From JACKDW01 sp964621785 (GTDB taxonomy: Bacteria; Myxococcota_A; Polyangia; Nannocystales; Nannocystaceae), in the NCBI GenBank assembly GCA_964621785.1, contig CAZUPD010000017.1, forward strand, positions 22,536 to 86,535: 64,000 nt of DNA, in the 5' to 3' direction. The translations under genes were made by a program, and so were the position numbers. The notes beneath the pieces were generated by a model. That model was not told the origin of the DNA and ran no database searches. It saw only the letters and a list, made by a program, of their open reading frames with translations. How positions within the stretch are numbered: the first letter of the stretch is position 1; each line of letters starts with the position of its first letter. This document shows, piece after piece, positions 1 through 8,832 of the stretch.

Positions 1-1
1 G

Positions 2-28
2 AAAAGGGCGCCAGTTGGCACCCTTTTC
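2..28 (-). terminator. Hairpin terminator after the FG-GAP protein gene
   Basis: An 11-bp stem with one C.A mismatch (arms 2-12 and 17-27, loop AGTT) is flanked by an A-run and a T-run. Read on the minus strand it lies 26 bp beyond the stop codon of the gene at 54-2438 and ends in a T-run, so it should stop that transcript; its symmetry would let it work in both directions. Confidence 0.75.
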
Positions 29-53
29 TGTGGAGGTACAAGTACCCGTTTGT

Positions 54-2438
54 TTAGTCGCGGCGGCGACGAAGACCCAGGAGGCCCAGGAGCGCGAGCG
101 AGTACCACGCGCTATGGTCATTGGTCGTACACCCACAGCCGTCGTCGTCGAGGCAGGTTTCGGGGTCGGCACCCGCCGAGTCACACATGTCTGTGTCGGA
201 GTCTGACTCGGACTCATTGTCATTGCCCATACAATCTTCGGGGCAGAGATTGTTCTCCTCTTCGATGGTCGAGCAGATGCCGTTGCCGCAGACTTGGCAC
301 AGGTTGCAGCGCGAGTCGTCGGGGTCGTCGCACTCTTCCATACCCTCGATCACGCCGTCACCACAGACCGGTCCCTCGTTGCAGTCTTCGGGGCAGTAGG
401 GCTCCTCGCCGACCGAGCACACACCGTTGCCGCAGACGAAGCACATGATGCAGTTGGGGTCGTTGGGGTCGTCGCACTCTTCGTTGCCCGAAACCTGTCC
501 GTCGCCACAGGATCCGCAGTCTTCGGGACATTCTTCGCCCGGTGAGCAGATGCCGTTGCCACAGATGAGGCACATGATGCAGGCGGGGTCGTTGGAGTCG
601 TCGCACTCTTCGCCGGCTTCGACCACATCGTTGCCGCACTCCAAGCAGTCCTCCTCACAGTTTTCTTCGCCCTCCGAGCAGATCCCGTCGCCACAGATAA
701 AGCAGTCGATGCAGTTGTCGTCGATTGCATCGTCACACATTTCCGGCTCGGTCACGATCCCGTCGCCGCAAACGGCTTGGTCGACCTCGAGCCAAATGGG
801 TGGCGAACAGGTTTTGTTGCCGGCATGGTCGATCGCACAGAAGCGATAGGCGATGGTATCTGCCAACGGGATCACAAACGAGCCACGGTGCATGTACTCA
901 CCGATCCACACAGTCGGGACAGGGTCCTCGGTCTCGCCGTTGTCGGACAGGTCGTCAAACTCCATCGGGGTCGGTGGGTCCGGCAAGTTGAGTACATACT
1001 CGATGTACGGCATGACCCGGCTGCTGCCGTCCAACAACCAGTCGTGGGGTTTGGTCGGGTTTTTGTTGTCGTGGATCCGGGCGCGGATGCGGACGGTTTC
1101 GCCGACCATGGCGGCGGTGAGCACCTCGTAGTTCCCGATGATTGGCGCAGCCATATCGACACCGAGATCGGCCGTTCCGTTGAGCACAAAGTTGTTGTTA
1201 AACGACCCGTGCTGGCCGACCACGATGTCATCGATCAAGTCGCCATCGACATCGGCGAGAGCCGTCGACGTGATGTGGCTGAGGTCGACCATTTCAAACG
1301 GAGGATCGGCGGCCACCAGCTCGGCGCCGTCGTTGCGTAGCAACGTAAAGTTGTCGTTGGGGTTGTCGAGACCGGCGACGACGATGTCCGGGAGTTGATC
1401 GTGGTTGAAGTCGATGATTTGGCCGCGTTGGTGCAGCGCCTGCGTGTTGTTGAGGTTGGACAGGAACGAGCTACTCGCCGAAAACGTGGTGTCGGTGTTG
1501 TTGAGTAGGACCCGATCGCGTCGGGCGGTGTCGCCGAGCTGGCCACCATCTTGGAGGGTAAAAAGGTCGAGAAATCCGTCGTTGTCAAAGTCGATCACCG
1601 AGAAGTTTGTGCATACACGGAGGTGGACAAAATCGTCTTGTGGGACTTCGGAGAAGGTATTGTCGTTGTTGACGAACACCCGGTTTTGCGGGAACGCATC
1701 AAAGTTCATCATTTCGGTGCCACCACCGTGGGAAGCTGCGACTACATCGAGGTCCAAGTCGTTGTCGATGTCGACGAAGGAGACCCGCTTGGAGTAGGCG
1801 ACATGGAATGTCCCGGAGAACATGTCGGTGTTGGTAAAGTTACCCGAACCGTCGTTCTGCCACAGTTGCAGCACGGCGCCGATATCGTCGACAGCTCCGA
1901 GGTCCGACTGGGTACCGTAATCGGACGCGACGATGTCGAGATCGCCGTCGTTGTCGTAGTCGCCGAGGTCGAGATCGCCGACACGGACCCCACCGGGCAG
2001 GCTGCCGCCCGAGGTAAAGTTCCCGCCGCCATCCCCAAATAGAATGTACGAGTTGCCACTCCAAGTGGCCCCGGCGACGATGTCGATGTTGCCATCGCCG
2101 TTGACATCCCCGGTCTTGACCACGCGTACGTTGTCCGCCATTTCAAAGATGCTTCCGTCATCTTCGGCGAAGAGACCCGTGCCGTCGTTGAGGTAGACGC
2201 GGTTGAACTGGGTCGAGCCAGGTGTCCCTTGGTTCTCGTGGGTGTTGTTGACGACGATGAAGTCGACATCGCCGTCGCCGTCGAGGTCGGAGAGCTCGAC
2301 ATGGTGCGTCAGGTCGTTGGGATTTGGATCGATGAATGTGCCGTTATCCGTCCACAACGGGGCGGCGAGGGCCGTGGACGGGACCAAGGCAAGCATCAGA
2401 GAAGAACAGAGGAAGGCAGATTTGTATCGGTGAGGCAT
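54..2438 (-). CDS. Secreted FG-GAP repeat protein with myxobacterial Cys-rich repeats and MYXO-CTERM-like tail
   Basis: The product has 794 residues. A signal peptide covers about 1-25 (ends ALA). Residues about 45-470 hold repeated DxDGDGxxD-type stretches such as DLDGDGDVDFIVV, the calcium-binding loops of FG-GAP/VCBS beta-propellers. From about 565 to 760 come four to five Cys-rich repeats of the pattern CGDGxxxxxExCDD, found widely in myxobacterial surface proteins. The end is GCGC, a hydrophobic helix, then RRRRD, which fits a MYXO-CTERM sorting tail. It is probably exported and held at, or released from, the cell surface. Ligand and role are unknown. No operon partner is visible; a terminator follows directly. 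The start is supported by the signal peptide. Confidence 0.85.
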   Translation of the reverse strand: MPHRYKSAFLCSSLMLALVPSTALAAPLWTDNGTFIDPNPNDLTHHVELSDLDGDGDVDFIVVNNTHENQGTPGSTQFNRVYLNDGTGLFAEDDGSIFEMADNVRVVKTGDVNGDGNIDIVAGATWSGNSYILFGDGGGNFTSGGSLPGGVRVGDLDLGDYDNDGDLDIVASDYGTQSDLGAVDDIGAVLQLWQNDGSGNFTNTDMFSGTFHVAYSKRVSFVDIDNDLDLDVVAASHGGGTEMMNFDAFPQNRVFVNNDNTFSEVPQDDFVHLRVCTNFSVIDFDNDGFLDLFTLQDGGQLGDTARRDRVLLNNTDTTFSASSSFLSNLNNTQALHQRGQIIDFNHDQLPDIVVAGLDNPNDNFTLLRNDGAELVAADPPFEMVDLSHITSTALADVDGDLIDDIVVGQHGSFNNNFVLNGTADLGVDMAAPIIGNYEVLTAAMVGETVRIRARIHDNKNPTKPHDWLLDGSSRVMPYIEYVLNLPDPPTPMEFDDLSDNGETEDPVPTVWIGEYMHRGSFVIPLADTIAYRFCAIDHAGNKTCSPPIWLEVDQAVCGDGIVTEPEMCDDAIDDNCIDCFICGDGICSEGEENCEEDCLECGNDVVEAGEECDDSNDPACIMCLICGNGICSPGEECPEDCGSCGDGQVSGNEECDDPNDPNCIMCFVCGNGVCSVGEEPYCPEDCNEGPVCGDGVIEGMEECDDPDDSRCNLCQVCGNGICSTIEEENNLCPEDCMGNDNESESDSDTDMCDSAGADPETCLDDDGCGCTTNDHSAWYSLALLGLLGLRRRRD

Positions 2439-2933
2439 GGGCGGGAACCTAGCACAAAAGTGGGTGGTGAAACGTTGCGGGAAGGCCGAGTCAAATGGCC
2501 GGATCGCCGGGTGAGAGTGACTTTTTGCGGTGCTTGAAGTCCTCGGAATTCGAGAGAGGCACCGTCCCGTGCTGCACGCATCTGCGCATCGGTGACACGG
2601 CAGTGATCATGCGAGCAGCCACGACCCCAAACGGGGTGCATGTTGGGACAGGTGTGAAGGAAACGAGGTCACCAATGGGGGAGCGGGCCCCCGTCATCGA
2701 AGGCCCGCAACGGCGTCTCACCAAGTCTGTGGATCGCCGAGTACAAAACGGGTGGAGAAAAAATGAAGCCCCTGCGATCGAGTCTGCGCAGCCGGTTTGC
2801 CCGCGTTTCCCGCAGTCAAGCTCGAGTGCGAGTTTTGCTGAGGCAGGCCCCAATTGAATGTATTTGCAATCAGATGCGAACCGCGGGCGCGGGCAAGGCC
2901 CGGTCGCGGGTTTGCAATCGTCAATACCCGGGG
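2439..2933. other. Intergenic region, no gene recognised
   Basis: About 495 bp between two minus-strand genes. Open frames of about 120 codons exist on both strands (2491-2857), but they mirror each other and show no recognisable domain, so I treat them as chance. A copy of the TGYANNTRCA palindrome lies at 2859-2868. The promoter of the gene ending at 54 should lie near the left end of this stretch. Confidence 0.5.
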
Positions 2934-3461
2934 TTACGCATCTCTGCGTTTTTTGGGGCCGACGAGCGTCCGCAACGTCGCCTTGGCAACGACTTCTCCC
3001 GAAGCATCATGTAGATGCACCAAAACCGCGAACTCGGTGCGCTCGGCCGTTTCGGGCACCGGGCTTTCACACTTCGCAGTGATGGTCCCCCGGGCTTTTT
3101 TGAGATAGTCGATCGAGAGACCGGCGACGATAAAACGGGCGTCGTCCGGCATCGAGTAGGCGATCGCTACGTTGCCGCAGACTTCCGCGAGGTTGACCAA
3201 CGCAATCGCGTGAATGCAGTGGAGATGGTTCCGCACCGCCCGACGGTCCCGCATCCTGACTTCGGAATAACCCGCGCGCAGGTCGACGACCCGCGCCTTG
3301 ATGGTCCCGGTGTAGGGGGCCATCCGCCCGATCAGGCGGCTGAACAGCGCCCGACCCCCTGGGAGCTGATGCACCCGATCCCACAGGCTTCGCACCGGAT
3401 TGCCGGGGCCGTTGACAAAGTCGGGGACGGGAAGGAGGCGCGTGGCTCGTGCGGCAGGCAT
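2934..3461 (-). CDS. DUF4442-like hotdog-fold protein (possible acyl-CoA thioesterase)
   Basis: The product has 175 residues. The central stretch NHLHCIHAIALVNLAEV followed by a glycine-rich strand is typical of DUF4442/YiiD-C-type hotdog proteins, which are related to PaaI-like thioesterases; the Asn/His and the Asn-Leu-Ala-Glu helix are the expected positions. A substrate cannot be named. The gene ends 473 bp before the kinase-ATPase start region on the same strand side, and starts 39 bp downstream of the kinase stop, so the two may be co-transcribed. A TGYANNTRCA palindrome sits at its 3' end (3010-3019). Confidence 0.7.
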   Translation of the reverse strand: MPAARATRLLPVPDFVNGPGNPVRSLWDRVHQLPGGRALFSRLIGRMAPYTGTIKARVVDLRAGYSEVRMRDRRAVRNHLHCIHAIALVNLAEVCGNVAIAYSMPDDARFIVAGLSIDYLKKARGTITAKCESPVPETAERTEFAVLVHLHDASGEVVAKATLRTLVGPKKRRDA

Positions 3462-3500
3462 CGGTGGCAGCCTACCGCGAACTCGCGTCCGTCGGCTCAG

Positions 3501-6500
3501 TTAAAGATCGGGGAATCCCGGGGCCACCAGCGCGGCCATCCGATTGATGTTGCGGACACCCTGCTCGGCCAGGTAGGCCGACCCGCGCGCCTGCAACTCG
3601 TCGCCGCGTTCTCCCGGCATCAGCTGCCCGCACCGCATCCGCGCGACAGCTGCATGTAGGGACATATCCACAGCTAGAAATCCCTGCTCGGCCGTCTGCA
3701 GGTGACGGATCGCAAGCTCCGTCTCACCGCTCACCGCCTGTAATCCGGCCAGCAGGAGGTCGGCCAGTGGCCGGGCCCACAGCGTCTTTTCGCGTTGCAG
3801 CTGGCGCAGATCCACGTCGACCGAGCGCAGCAGTCCAGCCCGTTCGCGGGCGCTGCCCTCGGCGATGATTCGGGCTAAAGCTGCACATGCACGTAAATGG
3901 ACCATGGTCACGCGAAACCACTGGGAAGTCGACGGAAATCCCTGGGTCACGTCCGACCAACGGCCGGCCAAGCGTCCCCAAGCTTCCGCACTGTCACCGC
4001 GGTAGAGATCGATGTGGACCTTGGCGAGGAACGTCCACCAACGCTGCAACGCAAATCCCCCTTCGGGCCAGCGCTTGCCCACGCGGATGAGTTCGGTGGT
4101 CGCCTGTTCGACGTTGTCGGCCACCAGCCAGCGGAGGTTTTGCGGCCCTGCCCGCAGAGCTGTGTCCGCCCACAGGTTGTCGCGCTCGCCGGCGTCGCGC
4201 AGGTATGCATCGGCCTGTTTTTCGAGCCGGCGCAGCTGACCTGTCTGGGTCATCGCTACCAGACAAAACGCCCGCCCGATCGTGATCTCGTAGCTCGCCC
4301 CGACACACTCGGTGCGCAGGATTTCCTCGGAGCGTTGGATGTGGTTTTGACACTCTTGCCAGCGCCCGAGGTGGAAGGCTGCGATCCCGCGGCTGAGGGC
4401 CAACAGCCCCCGCGGGTAGGCCGAGGATGAGACCTGTTGGACCAGGGCCTGGGCCGCCGTCGCCACACGCTCGGTGCGTTCACGCGTCTTCTCGCCCTGC
4501 ACCGAGACAAACGCGACTTCTGTAGCCATCGCACAGGCAGCTTCATAGGCATCACCGCAGCGCAGCGCGGTCGCCAGATGGCGGGCATGAAACACCGAGG
4601 CGGTCAACGGATCGAGCGAGGAGAGGCCGCTGACAACCGAGCGACAGACGTTCATCCGCGTGCGTTCGGCCGCGGGGATATGGTCGGGTACACGTGCGCG
4701 AAACGTTAGGCCGCGTAGGCGCAAGCGAGTTCTTTCATATGCAAGGGATGTGAACGCGCGGCGCGGTGAGTCCGGGAATGACAGCCCGGCTTCGGCGACG
4801 ACGGTACGCATGTTCGCCAACCCCTCGGCATAGTGTCCGGCGCGCAACAACTGCTCGGCCGCGCGTCGCCGTAGATCGAGTGCCTGGGCCTTTTGGCTCA
4901 ACTCCGACGCTTCGAGGTAGATCCGGGCGGCCCGGCTCCCGCGACCTGCGTTGGCCAGGGCGTTGGCCAGCTTGCATTTCAGTTCGATGATCCCGGGATC
5001 GCTGTGGGGTTTGAATTCGAGGGCGAGTCGGTAGAGGCGGGCCGCGCGATCGAACGCTAGGGCCGCGGCAGCTTGGTCGGCGGCAGTCTGTGCATATTCA
5101 CCGGCACGCTCCCACTCACCGGCCTCGCGAAAGTGGACGGCCAGGGTATCGGAGTCGGCACCGCCCAGGGTTTCCATTGCAAATGCAAGTTTTCGGTGAC
5201 GTTCGCGACGTTGATCGCCCTCGAGTCGCGACAACATGTATTCGCGAATTCGATCGTGGTAACTCTCGATCGTGTGGCCGTCGTCGTCGGTATGGGTCCG
5301 GATCAGGTGCTCACCGCGGAGGAGGGCGAGGTTTTGTCGCGCATCTCCGGGGAGGCTTGCCGCCGCTACCAGCACGCGCTCGCGCAGGGGGCTCCCGGCG
5401 ACGGCGATGAGCTCGAGGAGGAGATGTGCCTCGGGAGTCAGGTGAGACAACCTGGTCTCGAGGACCTGTTCGAGGAGAATGTCGGCTCCGGGTTTTTCGC
5501 GGTGATGGTCGACCTCGATGGCCTCGGCATAGCGGGCGAGCTCGCTGACAAACAACGGGCTCCCCTGGGATTCTCGGGCGATCTGGCGGGCGCGCGCCCG
5601 GGTTCCAGCATCGGTGTGTTTGATCAGGGCCATCGCCAGGTCGCAGGCTTCGGCCACGGGCATCGGACCGACTTCAAGGCCGCGAAAGTCGATGTCTTTG
5701 CGTGTATGTTCACGCAATGATTGCAACACCGGGGCTGACTGGGCGTACTCACTGCGGTAGCTGGCGATCAACAACAGTGCGGGCGCATCCGGGGGCGCCA
5801 GGAGGTCGGCGAGCAGCGCAGCGCTATCGCGGTCGCCCCACTGAAGATCGTCGATGTGCAACACCAGCGGCCTGCGGTCGGCCATCCGTGCCAACAACTC
5901 CTTGAGCGCGGCAAAGGCCCTGCGACGCAGTTCACGCGGGTCGGGGATCTCGGCGGCACGCTTCGGTGCATCTGCAACTGCCCGCACGCGTTGGAGCACC
6001 GGAAACACGCGGGCGAGGGCGAGGATGTCCCGTGGCATCAACTCGGCGGCCTTGGGGTCGGGCAGACGCACGAGGTGTTGGCACAGGGCATCGACTAAAC
6101 TGTCGAGGGCCTTAAACGAGACCGACTCCCGTTCGTAGCAGCGTCCGGTCAGAATCACGGTTCCATCGCCGCGCCCGAGTTGTCGCAAAAATTGTTGAAC
6201 AAGCGCTGTCTTGCCCATCCCCGAGCGCCCATATACATGTACAAGCACAGCTCGCCCGCGGTGGGTCGCTTCGAATGCATCTTCGAGCTGGTGCAGGTGT
6301 TGTTCGCGGCCGATGAACAGCCAGCGGTCGGTCGCCGGCTCCCGGTTGCGGTTTGAATGGCGAAACCCAGATTTTTCGACTTCGCCCAGCCGGGCGAGGA
6401 TCGCCTTAGCACGTGGGCGCTTGTCGGGGTCGCGACTGAGGAGGTCCATGCACACCGACTCGAGGTCCTCCGGCACATGGTCGTCGACGATTTCGGAGGG

Positions 6501-7313
6501 CAGGGGCGGGTCGCGCTCCTGTTTGGCGAGCAGCATCGTCAGACCTTTGCCGCGAAACGGCAGCCTGCCGGTCAAGCCGATGTAGGCGATCACACCGACG
6601 GCGTACCAATCACTGGCCTCGGAAGCAGGATCTCCGCTGGCCTGCTCGGGTGATACATAAGCTGGCGTTCCGACCAGGTTACCGGCGGTGGTGCTGCGCA
6701 GGGTCTCCGCCACCGACTCCGACACCAGGCCAAAGTCGAGGACCACCAACCGACCCTGCTGGGTGACCAACACGTTGGAAGGCTTGATGTCGCGGTGGAG
6801 TTTGCCGGCCGCATGCACGGCCCCGACAGCCTTGGTCAGTTGGCGAACACAGTGGCGCAGACGGGCCAGCAGGTTGTCGCGCGCATCCTCGGCGGGCTCA
6901 CCGTCCGGCGGCGTTCGGATGTAGTCGACGACATCGACCCCGTCGATAAACTCCATCGTAAAAAACATCTGCTCGCCCTCGGAAAACAGGTCGTGCAGAC
7001 AGATCAGGTTGGGGTGGGTGACATCGGCGAGGGCTCGAAACTCGCGTTTGAAGCGGTACATCGCGCTCGGGCTGACACCGAGAATGGTCTTGAGGGCAAC
7101 CGGCTCGTCGCGTTCGTGGTCGATCGCTTCGTAGACCACTCCCATCCCGCCGGCACCGAGTCGACGGCGGATGGTGAACCGCTTGTTGGCACAAAACTCG
7201 ATGAACTGCGGGTTGTCGCGAATCGATCGTTCGGCGGCTTCCCCCCAATTGCTGTGGCTACCCGAGGACGTCGCGCGCAGTGAGACCTGCGTATCGTCTG
7301 GGTAGCTCACCAC
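3501..7313 (-). CDS. Ser/Thr protein kinase fused to AAA-type ATPase and helical-repeat region (kinase-ATPase 1)
   Basis: The product has 1270 residues. The kinase domain spans about 45-310: glycine loop GAGGMGVVYEA (53-63), VALK lysine (about 75), HRDIKPSN (173-180), DFGLVSE (193-199) and a PAYVSPEQ activation-segment end. All key residues are present, so it should be active. An AAA_16-like ATPase follows, with Walker A GRSGMGKT (362-369) and Walker B LVLHIDD (483-489). The remaining 700 residues are helical, TPR-like in character. The layout recalls PknK-type proteins and is common in myxobacteria. The signal sensed and the targets are unknown. The upstream neighbour on the same strand is an FHA-domain protein, a plausible phosphothreonine-reading partner. 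Two paralogues lie at 44325-48248 and 56129-60049. Confidence 0.9.
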   Translation of the reverse strand: MVSYPDDTQVSLRATSSGSHSNWGEAAERSIRDNPQFIEFCANKRFTIRRRLGAGGMGVVYEAIDHERDEPVALKTILGVSPSAMYRFKREFRALADVTHPNLICLHDLFSEGEQMFFTMEFIDGVDVVDYIRTPPDGEPAEDARDNLLARLRHCVRQLTKAVGAVHAAGKLHRDIKPSNVLVTQQGRLVVLDFGLVSESVAETLRSTTAGNLVGTPAYVSPEQASGDPASEASDWYAVGVIAYIGLTGRLPFRGKGLTMLLAKQERDPPLPSEIVDDHVPEDLESVCMDLLSRDPDKRPRAKAILARLGEVEKSGFRHSNRNREPATDRWLFIGREQHLHQLEDAFEATHRGRAVLVHVYGRSGMGKTALVQQFLRQLGRGDGTVILTGRCYERESVSFKALDSLVDALCQHLVRLPDPKAAELMPRDILALARVFPVLQRVRAVADAPKRAAEIPDPRELRRRAFAALKELLARMADRRPLVLHIDDLQWGDRDSAALLADLLAPPDAPALLLIASYRSEYAQSAPVLQSLREHTRKDIDFRGLEVGPMPVAEACDLAMALIKHTDAGTRARARQIARESQGSPLFVSELARYAEAIEVDHHREKPGADILLEQVLETRLSHLTPEAHLLLELIAVAGSPLRERVLVAAASLPGDARQNLALLRGEHLIRTHTDDDGHTIESYHDRIREYMLSRLEGDQRRERHRKLAFAMETLGGADSDTLAVHFREAGEWERAGEYAQTAADQAAAALAFDRAARLYRLALEFKPHSDPGIIELKCKLANALANAGRGSRAARIYLEASELSQKAQALDLRRRAAEQLLRAGHYAEGLANMRTVVAEAGLSFPDSPRRAFTSLAYERTRLRLRGLTFRARVPDHIPAAERTRMNVCRSVVSGLSSLDPLTASVFHARHLATALRCGDAYEAACAMATEVAFVSVQGEKTRERTERVATAAQALVQQVSSSAYPRGLLALSRGIAAFHLGRWQECQNHIQRSEEILRTECVGASYEITIGRAFCLVAMTQTGQLRRLEKQADAYLRDAGERDNLWADTALRAGPQNLRWLVADNVEQATTELIRVGKRWPEGGFALQRWWTFLAKVHIDLYRGDSAEAWGRLAGRWSDVTQGFPSTSQWFRVTMVHLRACAALARIIAEGSARERAGLLRSVDVDLRQLQREKTLWARPLADLLLAGLQAVSGETELAIRHLQTAEQGFLAVDMSLHAAVARMRCGQLMPGERGDELQARGSAYLAEQGVRNINRMAALVAPGFPDL

Positions 7314-7366
7314 AGCGGCAGGTTATACCGCTGGGCAGAGGGATGAAAGCGGCAGCCGGGGTGGCC

Positions 7367-8800
7367 TCAGCTCGCAGCGGGCGGAGGGGCAGCACCCCCC
7401 GCAGGCGGGAGGTTTTGGGCCGGAGCCTCGGCCTGTGGCGCTGCAAATGCGAGGCGTTGCCGCATCTCCGCCTCTGGCAGTCCACCCTCGTATTTGCCGC
7501 GCAGTCGCAGGTACTGCGTGATTGAAAACGATACCGCGTAGGGCATGAACACGGAGATCAGGATCGCGGTCGTCAACCGCGTCAGCGGGGCGCTGGTGAG
7601 GCCGATGAGACCGTCGATAAATCCGACGATGAACACCAACAGACCGATCCCGATTCCGGCTCCGACCAACAAAACCAAGTAACGCACGATCAGCGGCACC
7701 ATCTCGTGCTTGACCAACTCGAAGTTGCGGCCGTTGATATCGACCATCTTTTTGTCTTCGAGCAGGAAGATCACGGAGATGAAACAGCCGACTAGGATCC
7801 CGGGGACGATGAGGAAGATCGACGCGACACCGGCGATCAGGCCGGCGACGATCATGCTCGGCAGCACTGCCTTCGCCCGCTCGCCCGTGAGTTCGTACTT
7901 GAGTGTCGGCAGCCACTGGCTCGGTTGACCCAAGCGTTGGTTGAGTAAAAACCGGGTTACGGCGACGCCGACTAGGATCATCGCAATGCTGGCGGCGAGA
8001 TTGATCAGGCCAGCGAGGATCGTGCCGACGGCCGGGATCCATCCGAGCACAAGGGCCGCGAGTGTGGCCGGAACTTCGATCGCTGCGACCATCAAACTCG
8101 CGGACACAAGCACGGGGGCGACCAGTGTCCAGGCATCTTTCAAGCTGGCCTTGAGGTCATCTCCGGTAATGCCTTGGGCCGCGGCTGCGTTGGCAAGTTC
8201 TTGACCGATCTGCGACACACCTTGTTGCAGCTGCTCTCCGGCGCTCGGGGTTGCGGGCTCGGTCGTCGGTGCACCGTCGGTGCCCGTGGCCTCTGGGTTG
8301 AGTTGGCCCGGATCGACTTGGGGAACGAAACTCGTCGCCGCAAACGGATCGGGTTGGGCAGGCGTCGGAACAGCGGCTGACGAAACAGGCGTGCGTTGGG
8401 GCGGGGCAGCACCGGGCGGAGGGACGGAACCTGGCCGACCGAGCATCCCGGGAATCGAACCCGGCGGGGCGATCAACGTGCCGCCTTTGCGCCCGCCGCG
8501 ATCGAGTTGGATATCGCGGACCGTCAGCATCGAGTTGCCGGCGCGGACCGACGCACCGGTGGTGAGGTTGAGCTTGGCGATCCGTCGTCCGTCGGGGGTG
8601 AATGATCCATTGGTCGATCCGACATCGACGTACTGCAGACCCGTATCGGTGAAGAGGATCTCCGCATGTTCACCTGACACTTGGCTGTCACGAAGAATGA
8701 TGTCGCCGCTCTCGCGGCCGATCGTGAGGCGTGGTTGGGTGAACGTCCGGGTTTCCGCCGGGCGGTCGACATATTGGATGTGCAGGGTAAACGACGCCAT
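7367..8800 (-). CDS. FHA-domain integral membrane protein
   Basis: The product has 477 residues. Residues 1-95 form an FHA domain with the expected GRESGD, SGEHAEI and STNGSF motifs that bind phosphothreonine. A Pro/Ala/Gln-rich linker spans about 100-235, and about five hydrophobic helices occupy 235-440, followed by a Pro/Ala-rich tail. The protein should sit in the inner membrane with the FHA domain in the cytoplasm. It ends 53 bp upstream of kinase-ATPase 1 on the same strand, so the pair is probably one transcript and the FHA domain may read phosphorylation by that kinase (inference). Confidence 0.85.
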   Translation of the reverse strand: MASFTLHIQYVDRPAETRTFTQPRLTIGRESGDIILRDSQVSGEHAEILFTDTGLQYVDVGSTNGSFTPDGRRIAKLNLTTGASVRAGNSMLTVRDIQLDRGGRKGGTLIAPPGSIPGMLGRPGSVPPPGAAPPQRTPVSSAAVPTPAQPDPFAATSFVPQVDPGQLNPEATGTDGAPTTEPATPSAGEQLQQGVSQIGQELANAAAAQGITGDDLKASLKDAWTLVAPVLVSASLMVAAIEVPATLAALVLGWIPAVGTILAGLINLAASIAMILVGVAVTRFLLNQRLGQPSQWLPTLKYELTGERAKAVLPSMIVAGLIAGVASIFLIVPGILVGCFISVIFLLEDKKMVDINGRNFELVKHEMVPLIVRYLVLLVGAGIGIGLLVFIVGFIDGLIGLTSAPLTRLTTAILISVFMPYAVSFSITQYLRLRGKYEGGLPEAEMRQRLAFAAPQAEAPAQNLPPAGGAAPPPAAS

Positions 8801-8832
8801 CGCAGACTCCAGTTCGCGGTAGGCTTATACCA

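Noticed and set aside
37..46. TACAAGTACC here and at about 9700 (GTACAAGTACC), similar to the palindrome
   Set aside because: Each has two mismatches to TGYANNTRCA, so I did not count them.
2491..2857. Open frames of about 120 codons on both strands in the gap after the FG-GAP gene
   Set aside because: They overlap each other almost fully, have no recognisable family, and lack ribosome sites.
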